DNA from: Mycobacterium sp. URHD0025
Lineage (GTDB): Bacteria; Actinomycetota; Actinomycetes; Mycobacteriales; Mycobacteriaceae
NCBI RefSeq assembly: GCF_000426065.1
Contig: NZ_AUEQ01000015.1
Coordinates: 124,001 to 188,000 of the forward strand
Direction of reading: 5' to 3'
DNA: 64,000 bases
A program made the position numbers and the translations under genes. This document shows positions 25,383 to 34,028 of the stretch, piece after piece. How positions within the stretch are numbered: position 1 is the stretch's first letter; every line of letters begins with the position of its first letter. Under the pieces are notes generated by a model. That model ran no database searches. It had not been told where the DNA came from and saw only the letters and a program-made list of their open reading frames with translations.

Positions 25383-26209
25383 GCGAACGGTTCCTCGCCT
25401 TCGAGCTTGGTGCGCTGCAACAACCGACCGGACATCGGGTCGTATGGGGTGGCCCGGTGCATGGTCCCGGTGTTGTCCCAGATCACCAGGTCACCGACGG
25501 TCCAGTGGTGACGGTAGGTGAAGTCCGGCTGGGTGGCCCAATCCCGCAGCCGCACGAGCAGTTCCGCGCTTCTTCTGAAATCGATGTTGACGATATGACG
25601 CGCGGTGGCGCCGAGCACCAGCGACTTACGGCCCGACTGGTGCGTCCACACCAACGGCAGCTCCCGATCGCCGATGGCCATCATGCGGCGCAGCGTCTTC
25701 GCGCTCGGTTCCGGGTCGTAATAGAACAGCGTGTTCCATGCCGAGTGCATGACCCGCAGCCCGTCGATCTCGGCCTTGTCCTCCTCGGACAGGTCGTCAT
25801 AGGCGGCGTAGGTGTTGCAGAACTCGGTGTCGCCCTCCTCCGGGTTACCCAGCGCCACACTCTGCAACAACGAGGCCAGGATCGGCACCTCGTTCATGGT
25901 GCCGTCGATGTGCCAGTACAGGGAGCCCTTGAGATAGTCGGCCTGTTTGTTCACCTCGGTGTCGAGGCTGACCTTGTACAGCTTTTCGCCCTGGTGCTCG
26001 GCGGCGAAGGTACCGAGGGTCTCGGTGAACGCGATCTGCTCGTCGTCGGTGAACCCGATCTGCGGGAACACCAGCACCCCGCGCTGCTCCAGCAGCTCGC
26101 GGATGCGCCCGGCATGGTCCCCGGAGAGCAGCGTGGCCTTGTCGGCGCGTATCTCGGTTCCGATGCGCGGCTTGATCTCCCGCGTCTGCAGCGCTGTGGT
26201 TGTCGTCAT
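25379..26209 (-). CDS. TauD/TfdA-family Fe(II)/2-oxoglutarate dioxygenase
   Basis: 276-residue dioxygenase. The iron facial triad is seen as the HID of LYWHIDGTMNEVP (~residues 99-101) and the distal His in GTMHRATPYD, with the 2-oxoglutarate-binding Arg in SGRLLQRTKL. It hydroxylates an unactivated carbon using 2-oxoglutarate and O2. Such enzymes act on taurine, alkyl sulfates, aryloxyacids or lipid acids. The operon context (Rieske oxygenase, BVMO, FadE) suggests a cyclic or lipid acid. Start ATG 26209; 4-nt overlaps with both neighbours. Confidence 0.9.
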   Translation of the reverse strand: MTTTTALQTREIKPRIGTEIRADKATLLSGDHAGRIRELLEQRGVLVFPQIGFTDDEQIAFTETLGTFAAEHQGEKLYKVSLDTEVNKQADYLKGSLYWHIDGTMNEVPILASLLQSVALGNPEEGDTEFCNTYAAYDDLSEEDKAEIDGLRVMHSAWNTLFYYDPEPSAKTLRRMMAIGDRELPLVWTHQSGRKSLVLGATARHIVNIDFRRSAELLVRLRDWATQPDFTYRHHWTVGDLVIWDNTGTMHRATPYDPMSGRLLQRTKLEGEEPFA

Positions 26210-28092
26210 GTGGTGAGCTCTAATCCGTCCAGATCACCCTTCGCGCGCCATTCCGCGATCAGATCGTCGAACGCGTAGAACCCCGGCGAATAGAAATCGC
26301 CCAGGAAAGCGCCGTTACGTTCGGCGCCACCGCGTCCCTCATTGTTGTAATAGCCGGGCGTGCACGACAGCTCGAACGCCGAGTTGTCGATCGACAGTTC
26401 GCGGACCGTCGAGACCCAGGCGTCCTGGCCTTCCTGGCTCGGTTCGACCGTGGTGGCACCGCGGTTCTGCGCCTCGGCGATGATGTAGGCGATGTGCTGG
26501 GCCTGCTGCTCGAACATCGCCGTGGTGTTGGCCGACACGCCACCCTGGATGAAGCCCATGAAGAACTGGTTGGGGAAGCCGCGGCTGGTCATCCCGTGCA
26601 GGGTCTTGTAGTCGTTCTGCCAATAGTCGAACAGCGACAGTCCGTCGCGGCCCACGATGCGGTCGATCGCGAACCGCCGGCTGATCTCGGTGGAGATCTC
26701 GAAGCCGCTCGCGAAGATCACGCAGTCGACCTCGTATTCGACACCGTCGGCAACGATTCCCTTCTCCGTCAGCCGTTCCACACCCTTGGACGCCGAGACG
26801 TCGACGAGTTTCACGTTGGGTCGGTTGAAGGTGGCCAGATACTGCTCGCTGGAAGTCGGCCGCTTGCACATGAATCGGTAGTACGGCTTCAGCGCCTCGG
26901 CGGTCGCGGGATCCTCGACGATCTCACCGACGAGTCGGCGCAGCCGCTCCATGATCTTGAAGTCTTCCTCTTCGCGGAAGGCCATGATCTGCTCGATGGT
27001 CACTTCAGCGGGGTTCGGTGTGGCGGCGATCCGCGCGGTCAGGTTGCGCCCGAGCTCGGTCCAGAAGTCGCACACCAGGTCTGGTTCGCCGAACACCACC
27101 CCGACGAACGGCGACCAGTTGTGGAAGTTGCGCTTTCGTTCTTCCTGCCAGCCCGGTTGCAGGGACGCGGCCCAGGCCGGATCGGTGGATGGGTTGGATC
27201 GCGCGTCGACCGATGACGGCGTGCGCTGGAAAACCAACAGCTCCTTGGCGTCGCGGCCGAGATGCGGCACCAACTGGATGCCCGTGGCACCCGTACCGAC
27301 GAGGGCGACGCGTTTGTCGGCCAGTTTGTGCAGACCACCGTTGGCGTCACCACCGGTGTAGTCGTAATCCCAACGTGCGGAGTGGAATACGTGGCCTCCG
27401 GCAGCCTTGTAGTCCTTGATCCCGGGGATACCCGGCAGCTTCGGACGGTTGTAGGAGCCTTGCGCCATGACCACGAAGCGGGCCCGGATGTCGTCGCCCC
27501 GGTCGGTGCTGATCTGCCAGCGTTGCGTCGCGTCGCCCCAGCGCAGTTCACGCACCTGGGTGGAGAACAGCGCACCGTCGTACAGCCCGAAATGCTTACC
27601 GATGTTGCTGCAGTGCTGGAGGATCTCGGCTCCGTCGGCGAACTTCTTGCTCGGCATGAAGTCGAGTTCTTCGAGCAGCGGGATGTAGCAGTAGGCGTCG
27701 TTGTCACATTGGATTCCGGGGAAGCGGTTCCAGTACCACACCCCGCCGAAGTCACCTGCCATCTCGATGACGCGGATGCCCTCGACGCCGGACTTCTTCA
27801 GGTACGCCCCGGCCAGCAAGCCGGCGAAGCCACCGCCGAGGATGACGACGTCGGCGTCCTCGACGATCGGATCCCGTTCGGTCACCGTCGTGTACGGGTC
27901 CACCTCATAGAACTCGGCGAACTCCCCTTCCAGCTCGAGGTACTGATCGGCACCCTCGGGCCGCAGACGCTTGGCCCGTTCGGCGGCGTACCGCTCCCGG
28001 ATCGCGTCGATGTCGATGTCGGTGGGGGTGTCGGTGGGCCCGCATGTCGGCTGGGTTGATGGCTCCTCGCGCAGGCGCTCGTCGGCCGTCAT
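26206..28092 (-). CDS. Flavin-containing monooxygenase, Baeyer-Villiger type
   Basis: 628-residue FAD/NADPH monooxygenase. The first Rossmann motif GGGFAGLLAG (~75-84) binds FAD, the second VGTGATGIQLV (~262) binds NADPH, and the BVMO-type fingerprint between them reads AAGGHVFHSARWDY. The ~70-residue N-terminal extension and overall length resemble large-substrate BVMOs (cyclopentadecanone or steroid types). It would insert oxygen beside a ketone, giving an ester or lactone for ring opening. Start ATG 28092, with 4-nt overlaps on both sides. Confidence 0.88.
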   Translation of the reverse strand: MTADERLREEPSTQPTCGPTDTPTDIDIDAIRERYAAERAKRLRPEGADQYLELEGEFAEFYEVDPYTTVTERDPIVEDADVVILGGGFAGLLAGAYLKKSGVEGIRVIEMAGDFGGVWYWNRFPGIQCDNDAYCYIPLLEELDFMPSKKFADGAEILQHCSNIGKHFGLYDGALFSTQVRELRWGDATQRWQISTDRGDDIRARFVVMAQGSYNRPKLPGIPGIKDYKAAGGHVFHSARWDYDYTGGDANGGLHKLADKRVALVGTGATGIQLVPHLGRDAKELLVFQRTPSSVDARSNPSTDPAWAASLQPGWQEERKRNFHNWSPFVGVVFGEPDLVCDFWTELGRNLTARIAATPNPAEVTIEQIMAFREEEDFKIMERLRRLVGEIVEDPATAEALKPYYRFMCKRPTSSEQYLATFNRPNVKLVDVSASKGVERLTEKGIVADGVEYEVDCVIFASGFEISTEISRRFAIDRIVGRDGLSLFDYWQNDYKTLHGMTSRGFPNQFFMGFIQGGVSANTTAMFEQQAQHIAYIIAEAQNRGATTVEPSQEGQDAWVSTVRELSIDNSAFELSCTPGYYNNEGRGGAERNGAFLGDFYSPGFYAFDDLIAEWRAKGDLDGLELTT

Positions 28093-29261
28093 ACGTTGGC
28101 CTCCTCCGGCAGCGCGGCAGCGTGCAGCGGCGCGGGCATGTCGTGCACCGCGGGCAGCACCTCGGCCGCGAACAGCTTGGTCGATTCCATCGCCTTCTCG
28201 TACGGCATGGTGCCGAACTGCGGGACAATGGTGACCTCACAGAACGAGCAGGCCTCCTGCGCGGCCTTGAGCTTCTCGAACACCGTCTCGGGGGTGCCGA
28301 TCAGCAGGTTGGACGCGTGGTATCCGGGCGGGCCGCCCTTCTTCTGGTTGCCGACCTCCGAGGCCAGCACGGCCGTCGCGCTGGCCTCGCGGGCGGCGTA
28401 GGCCTCATAGCCCTTGACCCCCTTGAAGTTCGAGGCATCGGCGAAGCCGTAGTGCACGTTGACGTCCCGATTGGCCGTCCAGATCCACTCTTCTGTTTGA
28501 GCGACCTCATCCTCGGAGCCCACGCAGTACATGAACATCACATTCTTGGGCTGACATGGTCCCAGGCCCTCCTCGGCGCGGAAGGTGTTGACCTTGCGCA
28601 CCTCCTCACCGGCATCGGTGATCGGCTTGTTGCCCACGAACAGCGGAACCATGCCGCGCCGGGACAGGATCTCCAACGACTCGGCGGTCGAGGACGAGCT
28701 GTAGATCCGGTCGAACAGGTCGGTGCTGATGGGCTCGGGGCGCAGCGACATCTCCGGGAAGCTGAAGATCTTGCCCTCGTAGGAAAACCGCTCGCCGGAG
28801 AAGGCCAGCTTGAGGATGTCCAGCGTCTCGTTGAAGCGGTCGCGGCTCTCCTCACGCGGCACGCCGACCGCTGCGAACTCGCCCTTGGACACCCCACGGC
28901 CCAGCCCGATCGTGGTGTAGCGGCCATTGGAGACGATGTCGAGGTAGGCGATCTGGGTGGCCAGCCGGATCGGGTTCCACCACGGCACCACTGCCACAAA
29001 CGTGCCCAGGCTGACCCGCTCGGTGCGGCCGGCGAAGTACGTCAGAGCCTGAATCGGATTGGGCGTCATGCCATATGGCGTTCCGTGGTGCTCGGGAAAC
29101 CAGATCCCGTCGAAGCCCAGCGGCTCGGCGAGGTCGCCGAGAGCCAGCGCGGCCTGCACACACTTGTAGTCCGGTGTGGCGGGCGGGGTGCTGAAGTCAC
29201 CGGCGAGCACACGCTCCCAGTCGTGGGAGTTCTGCGCCCCGGTACCCAGATTGACTTTCAT
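28089..29261 (-). CDS. LLM-class (bacterial luciferase-like) flavin-dependent oxidoreductase
   Basis: 390-residue TIM-barrel enzyme using FMNH2 or F420. Recognisable blocks include GFDGIWFPEHHGTPYG (~residue 50), ISNGRYTTIGLGRG-like strand/loop region, and the conserved Arg/Asn region before ETLDILKLAF. It may be a monooxygenase on a ring substrate. Start ATG 29261 is preceded by AAGGAGCGAAC and follows a stem-loop after the Rieske gene. 4-nt overlap with the BVMO gene downstream. Confidence 0.88.
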   Translation of the reverse strand: MKVNLGTGAQNSHDWERVLAGDFSTPPATPDYKCVQAALALGDLAEPLGFDGIWFPEHHGTPYGMTPNPIQALTYFAGRTERVSLGTFVAVVPWWNPIRLATQIAYLDIVSNGRYTTIGLGRGVSKGEFAAVGVPREESRDRFNETLDILKLAFSGERFSYEGKIFSFPEMSLRPEPISTDLFDRIYSSSSTAESLEILSRRGMVPLFVGNKPITDAGEEVRKVNTFRAEEGLGPCQPKNVMFMYCVGSEDEVAQTEEWIWTANRDVNVHYGFADASNFKGVKGYEAYAAREASATAVLASEVGNQKKGGPPGYHASNLLIGTPETVFEKLKAAQEACSFCEVTIVPQFGTMPYEKAMESTKLFAAEVLPAVHDMPAPLHAAALPEEANV

Positions 29262-29279
29262 GTTCGCTCCTTATTGGGC

Positions 29280-29328
29280 GATTTGTGTGCGTTGGGTAAC
29301 GCCGAGCGTTACTGAACGCACCCAAATC
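29280..29328 (-). promoter_or_regulatory. Intercistronic stem-loop between Rieske and LLM genes
   Basis: Arms 29280-29302 and 29306-29328 pair at 20 of 23 positions around a 3-nt loop. On the minus strand the hairpin begins at the Rieske stop codon and ends 18 nt before the LLM start. There is no T-run, so it may be a partial terminator, mRNA-stability element or processing site that sets different levels for the promoter-proximal pair. Confidence 0.7.
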
Positions 29329-30670
29329 ACTGGATCTCGGTGGGCTCTCCGGTGCCCATGTACTTGGAAAGTTGGTGATGCAGGTTGACGGTGCTGCGTT
29401 CGCGGTACGGATTGGGCTTGGTGCCCGGAAATCCTGCCGACTTCATGCCCTGCTGCACCGCGGCCATGTTCGAGAAGTCCTGCGGCAGCACCGAGCGCCA
29501 GTTCGGGCTGTCGGCCGGGGTGTACTCCCATTCGGTCTGCGGCTCTTCGCCTTTGGGGTAGAGCTCGAACACGCTCACCTCGAAGATGCACTTGTCCGGG
29601 TCGTAACCCGGATCGGGGCGGGCGCTGTAGCACAGCGCACTGGTCAGGCCCTGGCCGATCTGGAAGTTGGGGAAGATCTGCCATGCGGTGCCGCTCTGTC
29701 CGAGGATGTCGGGCGGGATGGTCGGCCAGACCACGCCGCGCGCCTCGTCGTCACGACGGGCCGAGGACAACCAGTGCTCGAGCACCTTGTCGGCGGGCGT
29801 GCCTTCGGGCAGTTCGTCGACGAGTCGTTTGGCGGCGTTGACCAGTGTCTGCGTGGTGGTCGCGTTGGTCTCTTCCATGGTGTAGACCTGCATCTCGGCA
29901 GTCGAGATGCGGGGATCACCGGTGCCGAGCCGGATCTTGGACTTGGTCTCCTCCATGTCCTTCGGCGCGTCGTAGCCGATGTTGGAGTGCTTGCCCTGCG
30001 CCTTGGCCCAGCCCTTGAATTCACCGAACTTGTTGAACTCGGGGTGGGTGGTGAACACGTGGTAGGTCTCGTTGAAGGCCTCCATCGCGACTTTCCAATT
30101 GCAGTCGAACTTCAGCCATTTGCGCCACTTGTAGCGCATGTTCTCCAGACCGAACGGGTCCAGAATTTTGGCGGCCGGAAACAGGAAGTCCGCCAAGGGT
30201 TCACAGTCGGGGTCCATGTTGATGAACAGCCAGCCGCCCCAGGTGTCGACCCGCACTCCGGCCAGGTGGGTGTTCTGCGGGGTCAGCGTGCCCTGCCAGT
30301 CGTCCTGCTCCCGGATGTGGGTGCAGGCACCCTCGAGGTCGTACGTCCAGCCGTGGAATCCGCACGTGAACGACTTGCGGGTGCGGGCGCAGGCGTTCTT
30401 GGCGCCGGCCGGCGTATCGATCAGGCGCCGTCCGCGGTGCATGCAGACGTTGTGGTGCGCTGCAAAGGTGTCCGCGCCCGTTCGTACGACCAGGATCGAA
30501 TCGTCGAGGATGTCGTAGGTGATATAGCTGCCCACCTCGGGCAGGTCCTCGACGCGACCGACCTGCTGCCACACCTTGCGCCACAAGCGATCCCGCTCGT
30601 TGCGCGCGTACTCCGGCGAGATGTAGGCATCGACCCCGATGGTCATGGGGCTGGAAAGCTCTTCGGTCAC
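29327..30670 (-). CDS. Rieske non-haem iron ring-hydroxylating oxygenase, alpha subunit
   Basis: 447-residue oxygenase component. The Rieske [2Fe-2S] ligands are C76-M-H78 and C103-GF-H106; the 24-residue spacing is slightly longer than usual. The mononuclear iron histidines are in ETYHVFTTH (~residues 206-211), with an Asp expected in the C-terminal half. It hydroxylates an aromatic or alicyclic ring using electrons from a reductase not encoded nearby. No beta subunit is present, so an alpha3 oxygenase (KshA-like or O-demethylase-like) is likely. Start ATG 30670 overlaps the SDR stop by 4 nt; a strong hairpin follows the stop. Confidence 0.9.
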   Translation of the reverse strand: MTEELSSPMTIGVDAYISPEYARNERDRLWRKVWQQVGRVEDLPEVGSYITYDILDDSILVVRTGADTFAAHHNVCMHRGRRLIDTPAGAKNACARTRKSFTCGFHGWTYDLEGACTHIREQDDWQGTLTPQNTHLAGVRVDTWGGWLFINMDPDCEPLADFLFPAAKILDPFGLENMRYKWRKWLKFDCNWKVAMEAFNETYHVFTTHPEFNKFGEFKGWAKAQGKHSNIGYDAPKDMEETKSKIRLGTGDPRISTAEMQVYTMEETNATTTQTLVNAAKRLVDELPEGTPADKVLEHWLSSARRDDEARGVVWPTIPPDILGQSGTAWQIFPNFQIGQGLTSALCYSARPDPGYDPDKCIFEVSVFELYPKGEEPQTEWEYTPADSPNWRSVLPQDFSNMAAVQQGMKSAGFPGTKPNPYRERSTVNLHHQLSKYMGTGEPTEIQ

Positions 30671-31515
30671 TCATGCCTCCTTATGGCCGCGCGGAAGTCG
30701 TCGTCCTTGAGGAACAGCGAGGTGTTGTCGGCGCCGAGATGCGTCCAGCGCAGGTTGAGCCCGCCGTCGACCAGGATGGTCTGGCCGGTGATGTAGCTCG
30801 ACAGATCCGAGAGCAGGAACAGGATGGCCCCGGCCTGCTCTTCGGGGGTTCCTCGCCGGCCCATCGCGATGGCCCGCTGGTCCCGCTCCGGGTCGGCGTC
30901 GACATACGTTGCCGAGGCGGCGGTTTCGGTCACGCCGGGGGCGACGGCGTTGACGCGGATGCCTTCGGCTGCAAGCTCTGCGGCCATCGTGCGGGTGGCC
31001 GCGACGATCGCGGCCTTCGCGGTGCCGTAGGCGACGTGATAGGGCGCGGTGTTCATCCCACTGATCGAGGACACCGACACGATCGAGCCCGGAGTGCCCT
31101 GCGACCGGATCTCCGCGGCCACCCCCTGGCTCATGAAAAACATGGTTTCGAGGTTCGCGGTGAACAATTCACGCCAGTCGGCCCGTGACACCCGCGTGGC
31201 CGGCATCCAGGTCGACGGGGCTGCGCCCCCGGCGACGTTGACCAGTCCGTACAGCGTGCCGTCGGCCTGTCGTGCCGCCTCGAGCACCGTGGCGATGCCC
31301 TCGTCCGTCGACGCATCGGCGGCCACCGTCACCACGTTCAGTCCCTTGTCGGCCAGCGGCGCGACGTGGGTGTCGAGGTTGTCCTGCGATCGGCTCACCG
31401 CCACGACCGTGGCCCCGGCCTCGGCCGCCATTCGCGTGACCGTGGTGCCGATGCCGCCACCACCGGCACCCGACACCACCACGACTCGGCCGTCCAAGCT
31501 CAGGGAACTGTCCAT
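30667..31515 (-). CDS. SDR family oxidoreductase, first gene of the ten-gene catabolic operon
   Basis: 282-residue short-chain dehydrogenase. The nucleotide loop reads SGAGGGGIGTT, slightly unusual; the catalytic SSISG...YGTAKAA triad is present, and TGQTILVDGG marks the C-terminus. It likely interconverts an alcohol and ketone, for example producing the ketone used by the BVMO. ATG 31515 is chosen; GTG 31521 would add two residues. Upstream lies a 153-bp divergent gap with palindromes likely bound by the GntR regulator. Confidence 0.88.
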   Translation of the reverse strand: MDSSLSLDGRVVVVSGAGGGGIGTTVTRMAAEAGATVVAVSRSQDNLDTHVAPLADKGLNVVTVAADASTDEGIATVLEAARQADGTLYGLVNVAGGAAPSTWMPATRVSRADWRELFTANLETMFFMSQGVAAEIRSQGTPGSIVSVSSISGMNTAPYHVAYGTAKAAIVAATRTMAAELAAEGIRVNAVAPGVTETAASATYVDADPERDQRAIAMGRRGTPEEQAGAILFLLSDLSSYITGQTILVDGGLNLRWTHLGADNTSLFLKDDDFRAAIRRHE

Positions 31516-31535
31516 TCGCACCCCAACTCGCTTAA

Positions 31536-31547
31536 TTGTCCGGACAA
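31536..31547. promoter_or_regulatory. Perfect 12-bp palindrome, candidate GntR operator
   Basis: TTGTCCGGACAA is perfectly symmetric and fits the GT-N4-AC core of GntR-family sites. It lies 21 nt upstream of the minus-strand SDR start in the divergent region. The GntR gene is the second gene of the opposite operon. Confidence 0.6.
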
Positions 31548-31631
31548 CATATAGCGATCTTCATACTGGAGAACACTATTCCCCAGCAGTTATTCGACCG
31601 TCAAGGGTCGATTCGCAGTTTCAGGCAGCTA

Positions 31632-31643
31632 TTGTCTGGACTA
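31632..31643. promoter_or_regulatory. Second, imperfect copy of the GntR-type palindrome
   Basis: TTGTCTGGACTA matches the perfect site at 31536-31547 at 10 of 12 positions and sits 26 nt upstream of the beta-propeller gene. One site near each divergent start suggests joint repression of both operons. Confidence 0.5.
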
Positions 31644-31668
31644 CGGCCAGTTGCTAACGTCCGAGGTC

Positions 31669-33276
31669 ATGAGCGCGCCTCCGGTATCCGATGCGAGATA
31701 CACCGCAAACCCGACCGTGGCCGAGAACTGGGCGCTGGAGCAGGTCACCGGCCCGAGCCGGCTGTTCGGCGCGAACGGCCTGCGGACCGGCCCGGACGGG
31801 CGCATCTACGTCGCGCAGGTCACCGGCAGCCAGATCAGCGCGATCGACCTGGAAACCGGGCAGCTGGAAACCGTCAGTGCCAAGGGAGGCGACATCATCG
31901 CCCCCGACGACGTGGCGTTCGACTCGAGCGGCAACCTCTATGCCACCGAGGTGATGGACGGACGGGTCAGCGTCCGGGGAGCCGATGGCACCACCCGGGT
32001 CCTGCGTGACGACGTGCCGTCGGCCAACGGCATCACGTTTCATCAGGGCCGCCTGTTCGTCGGAGAGTGCCGCGAGGGCGGTCGGCTCATGGAGTTCGAC
32101 CTGGCCGGTGGCGCCCCGCGCATCCTGCTGGAGGACGTGCCATCGCCCAACGCCATGGAGGTGGGCCCCGACGGGTTGCTCTACTTCCCCGTGATGGGTG
32201 CCAACGAGATCTGGAGGTTGGACCCCGACCAGAGAGGCCCTGTCGAGCCGCAGGTGGTGGCCAGCGGACTCGGGGTTCCGGACTCGGTCAAGTTCGACGC
32301 CGACGGCCACATCGTCTCTACACAGGTGGCGAGCGGTCAGGTGCTGCGCATCGATCCACGTAACGGTGAGCAGACGCTGCTGGCCCAGTTGTCGCCCGGG
32401 CTGGACAACTGCACCTTCGTCGACGGCCGCCTGTTCGTCTCCAACTTCACCGGTGAGATCACCGAGATTCTGTCGGGCAGCACCAGGACCCTGCTTCCGG
32501 GCGGGCTGAACTGGCCGCTGGATCTGACCGTGGGCCCGGACGGCAACCTGTATGTCGCCGACGGCACCTACTTCTACCGGGTCGGCCCCGGCGGCGCCCT
32601 GCAGACCGTCGCCATGCTGTTCTCCCCCGGCTACCCAGGGTTCCTGCGTGGGGTGATCGCCTCGGGCCCAGGAGAATTCATCGTCACCACCGCTGCCGAT
32701 ACGGTGGCCCGATTCCGTCCAGCGGGCGCCGACGACGAGGTGAGCGAGGTGCTCGCCGGCGGCGTCGATCAGCCCTACGGCCTTGCGCTCGCCCCCGACG
32801 ACTCGGTGCTCGTGGTCGAACAGGGTGCGGGACGGCTGGTATCGGTACGCGACGGATCCGTCACGGTCCTGGCCTCGGGTCTGGACACCCCGGTAGGTGT
32901 CGCGATCGGACCCGATGGGGCGCCGCTGGTGTCAGTGGCCGGTGCCGTCGTGAGCGTGAATGGTGGCGATGTCAGGCCGCTCGTCGATGGATTGCACACA
33001 CCGCACGGCATCCTGGTGCGCGACGGTGCGCTGTACATCGTCGATTCTGGAAGCAAGGAACTCATCAGCTACGACCTGTCCGATGCGGCGCGCACCACGA
33101 TCGCGGGCGGCCTGCCAGTCGGCCCGCCGCCCGGAGTCACCCCCAAGCCCTTGAAGGGCATGCCGCCGTTCTCCGGCCCGCAGGGCCCGTTCGCCGGGAT
33201 CGCCGCGGGACCCGATGGCACACTCTATATTTCGGGCGACGGCGACGGCAGTGTGCTCGCGCTGCGACGGGGTTGA
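31669..33276 (+). CDS. SMP-30/NHL-type beta-propeller protein
   Basis: 535-residue protein built of repeated beta-propeller blades, with NHL-like units of the form 'GPDGxLYxxD/V' recurring about every 45-50 residues (GPDGRIYVA, SSGNLYATE, GPDGLLYFP, GPDGNLYVAD, GPDGTLYISGD). It resembles SMP-30/gluconolactonase or strictosidine-synthase-like lactonases, and a lactone hydrolase would fit a pathway with a BVMO. No signal peptide is seen. Start ATG 31669; a TTG at 31651 is less likely. First gene of a five-gene plus-strand operon divergent from the catabolic operon. Confidence 0.82.
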   Translation: MSAPPVSDARYTANPTVAENWALEQVTGPSRLFGANGLRTGPDGRIYVAQVTGSQISAIDLETGQLETVSAKGGDIIAPDDVAFDSSGNLYATEVMDGRVSVRGADGTTRVLRDDVPSANGITFHQGRLFVGECREGGRLMEFDLAGGAPRILLEDVPSPNAMEVGPDGLLYFPVMGANEIWRLDPDQRGPVEPQVVASGLGVPDSVKFDADGHIVSTQVASGQVLRIDPRNGEQTLLAQLSPGLDNCTFVDGRLFVSNFTGEITEILSGSTRTLLPGGLNWPLDLTVGPDGNLYVADGTYFYRVGPGGALQTVAMLFSPGYPGFLRGVIASGPGEFIVTTAADTVARFRPAGADDEVSEVLAGGVDQPYGLALAPDDSVLVVEQGAGRLVSVRDGSVTVLASGLDTPVGVAIGPDGAPLVSVAGAVVSVNGGDVRPLVDGLHTPHGILVRDGALYIVDSGSKELISYDLSDAARTTIAGGLPVGPPPGVTPKPLKGMPPFSGPQGPFAGIAAGPDGTLYISGDGDGSVLALRRG

Positions 33277-33284
33277 TCAGAACC

Positions 33285-34022
33285 ATGACAATCACCCCAG
33301 CGGATCACCGTTATCTGCAGGTGGCACGCACCCTTCGCAAGGAGATCGTCGACGGGGTGTACCCGGTGGGCGCTCAGTTGCCCACCGAGCACGAACTGTG
33401 TGAGCGCTTCGAGGTGAGCCGCTACACCGTGCGCGAGGCGCTACGGCGGCTGCGCGACGACAACCTCGTCACCTCACGGCCCCGCGCGGGGACCACCGTC
33501 GCACCCCGGGCTGCGACCAATACCTATGCCCAGGACGTGGTCTCGATCAACGACCTGCTGGCATTCGCCACCGGAGCCCAATTCACCATCGAGTCCAATG
33601 CCATGGTCACGATCGATGGCGAGTTGGCCGGGCGCACCGGGCTTCCACTGGGCGAGCAATGGCTGGCGGTACTGGGCTACCGGCAGTCCGAAGGCGATCC
33701 CGCACCGGTGTGCCGTACCGAGTACTACATCAACCGTGGCTTCGCCGCCGTCGGGCGACTGCTGCAGCGACATTCCGGTCCGATCTTCCCGCTCATCGAG
33801 GATCTGTTCGGGGTCAGCATCGTCGAAGTGCACCAGGAGATCTCAGCGATCGTCACCTCACCAGAGCTCGCGGCAGGCCTCAAGGTCGCGGCGGGCACAG
33901 CGGCCCTACAGATGCAGCGCACGTATACGACCTCCGACGGCGAGATCGCTCAGGTGACCGTCAACACGCATCCGTCGGACCGGTTCCGTCACGCCATGAC
34001 GATGCGCCGGGTCAAGGGCTGA
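33285..34022 (+). CDS. GntR family regulator with UTRA domain
   Basis: 245-residue regulator. The N-terminal wHTH (residues ~8-75) has VGAQLPTEHELCERFEVSRYTVREALRRL; the C-terminal UTRA ligand-binding domain (HutC subfamily, ~95-240) ends in MQRTY-like strands. Start ATG 33285 lies 8 nt after the propeller stop. It is the natural candidate for binding the TTGTCCGGACAA-type palindromes in the divergent region, with a pathway intermediate as inducer. Confidence 0.9.
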   Translation: MTITPADHRYLQVARTLRKEIVDGVYPVGAQLPTEHELCERFEVSRYTVREALRRLRDDNLVTSRPRAGTTVAPRAATNTYAQDVVSINDLLAFATGAQFTIESNAMVTIDGELAGRTGLPLGEQWLAVLGYRQSEGDPAPVCRTEYYINRGFAAVGRLLQRHSGPIFPLIEDLFGVSIVEVHQEISAIVTSPELAAGLKVAAGTAALQMQRTYTTSDGEIAQVTVNTHPSDRFRHAMTMRRVKG

Positions 34023-34028
34023 GCAGCG

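Noticed and set aside
29372..30796. 474-codon plus-strand frame opposite the Rieske gene
   Set aside because: Antisense shadow with no recognisable domain; the minus strand has the Rieske and mononuclear iron motifs.
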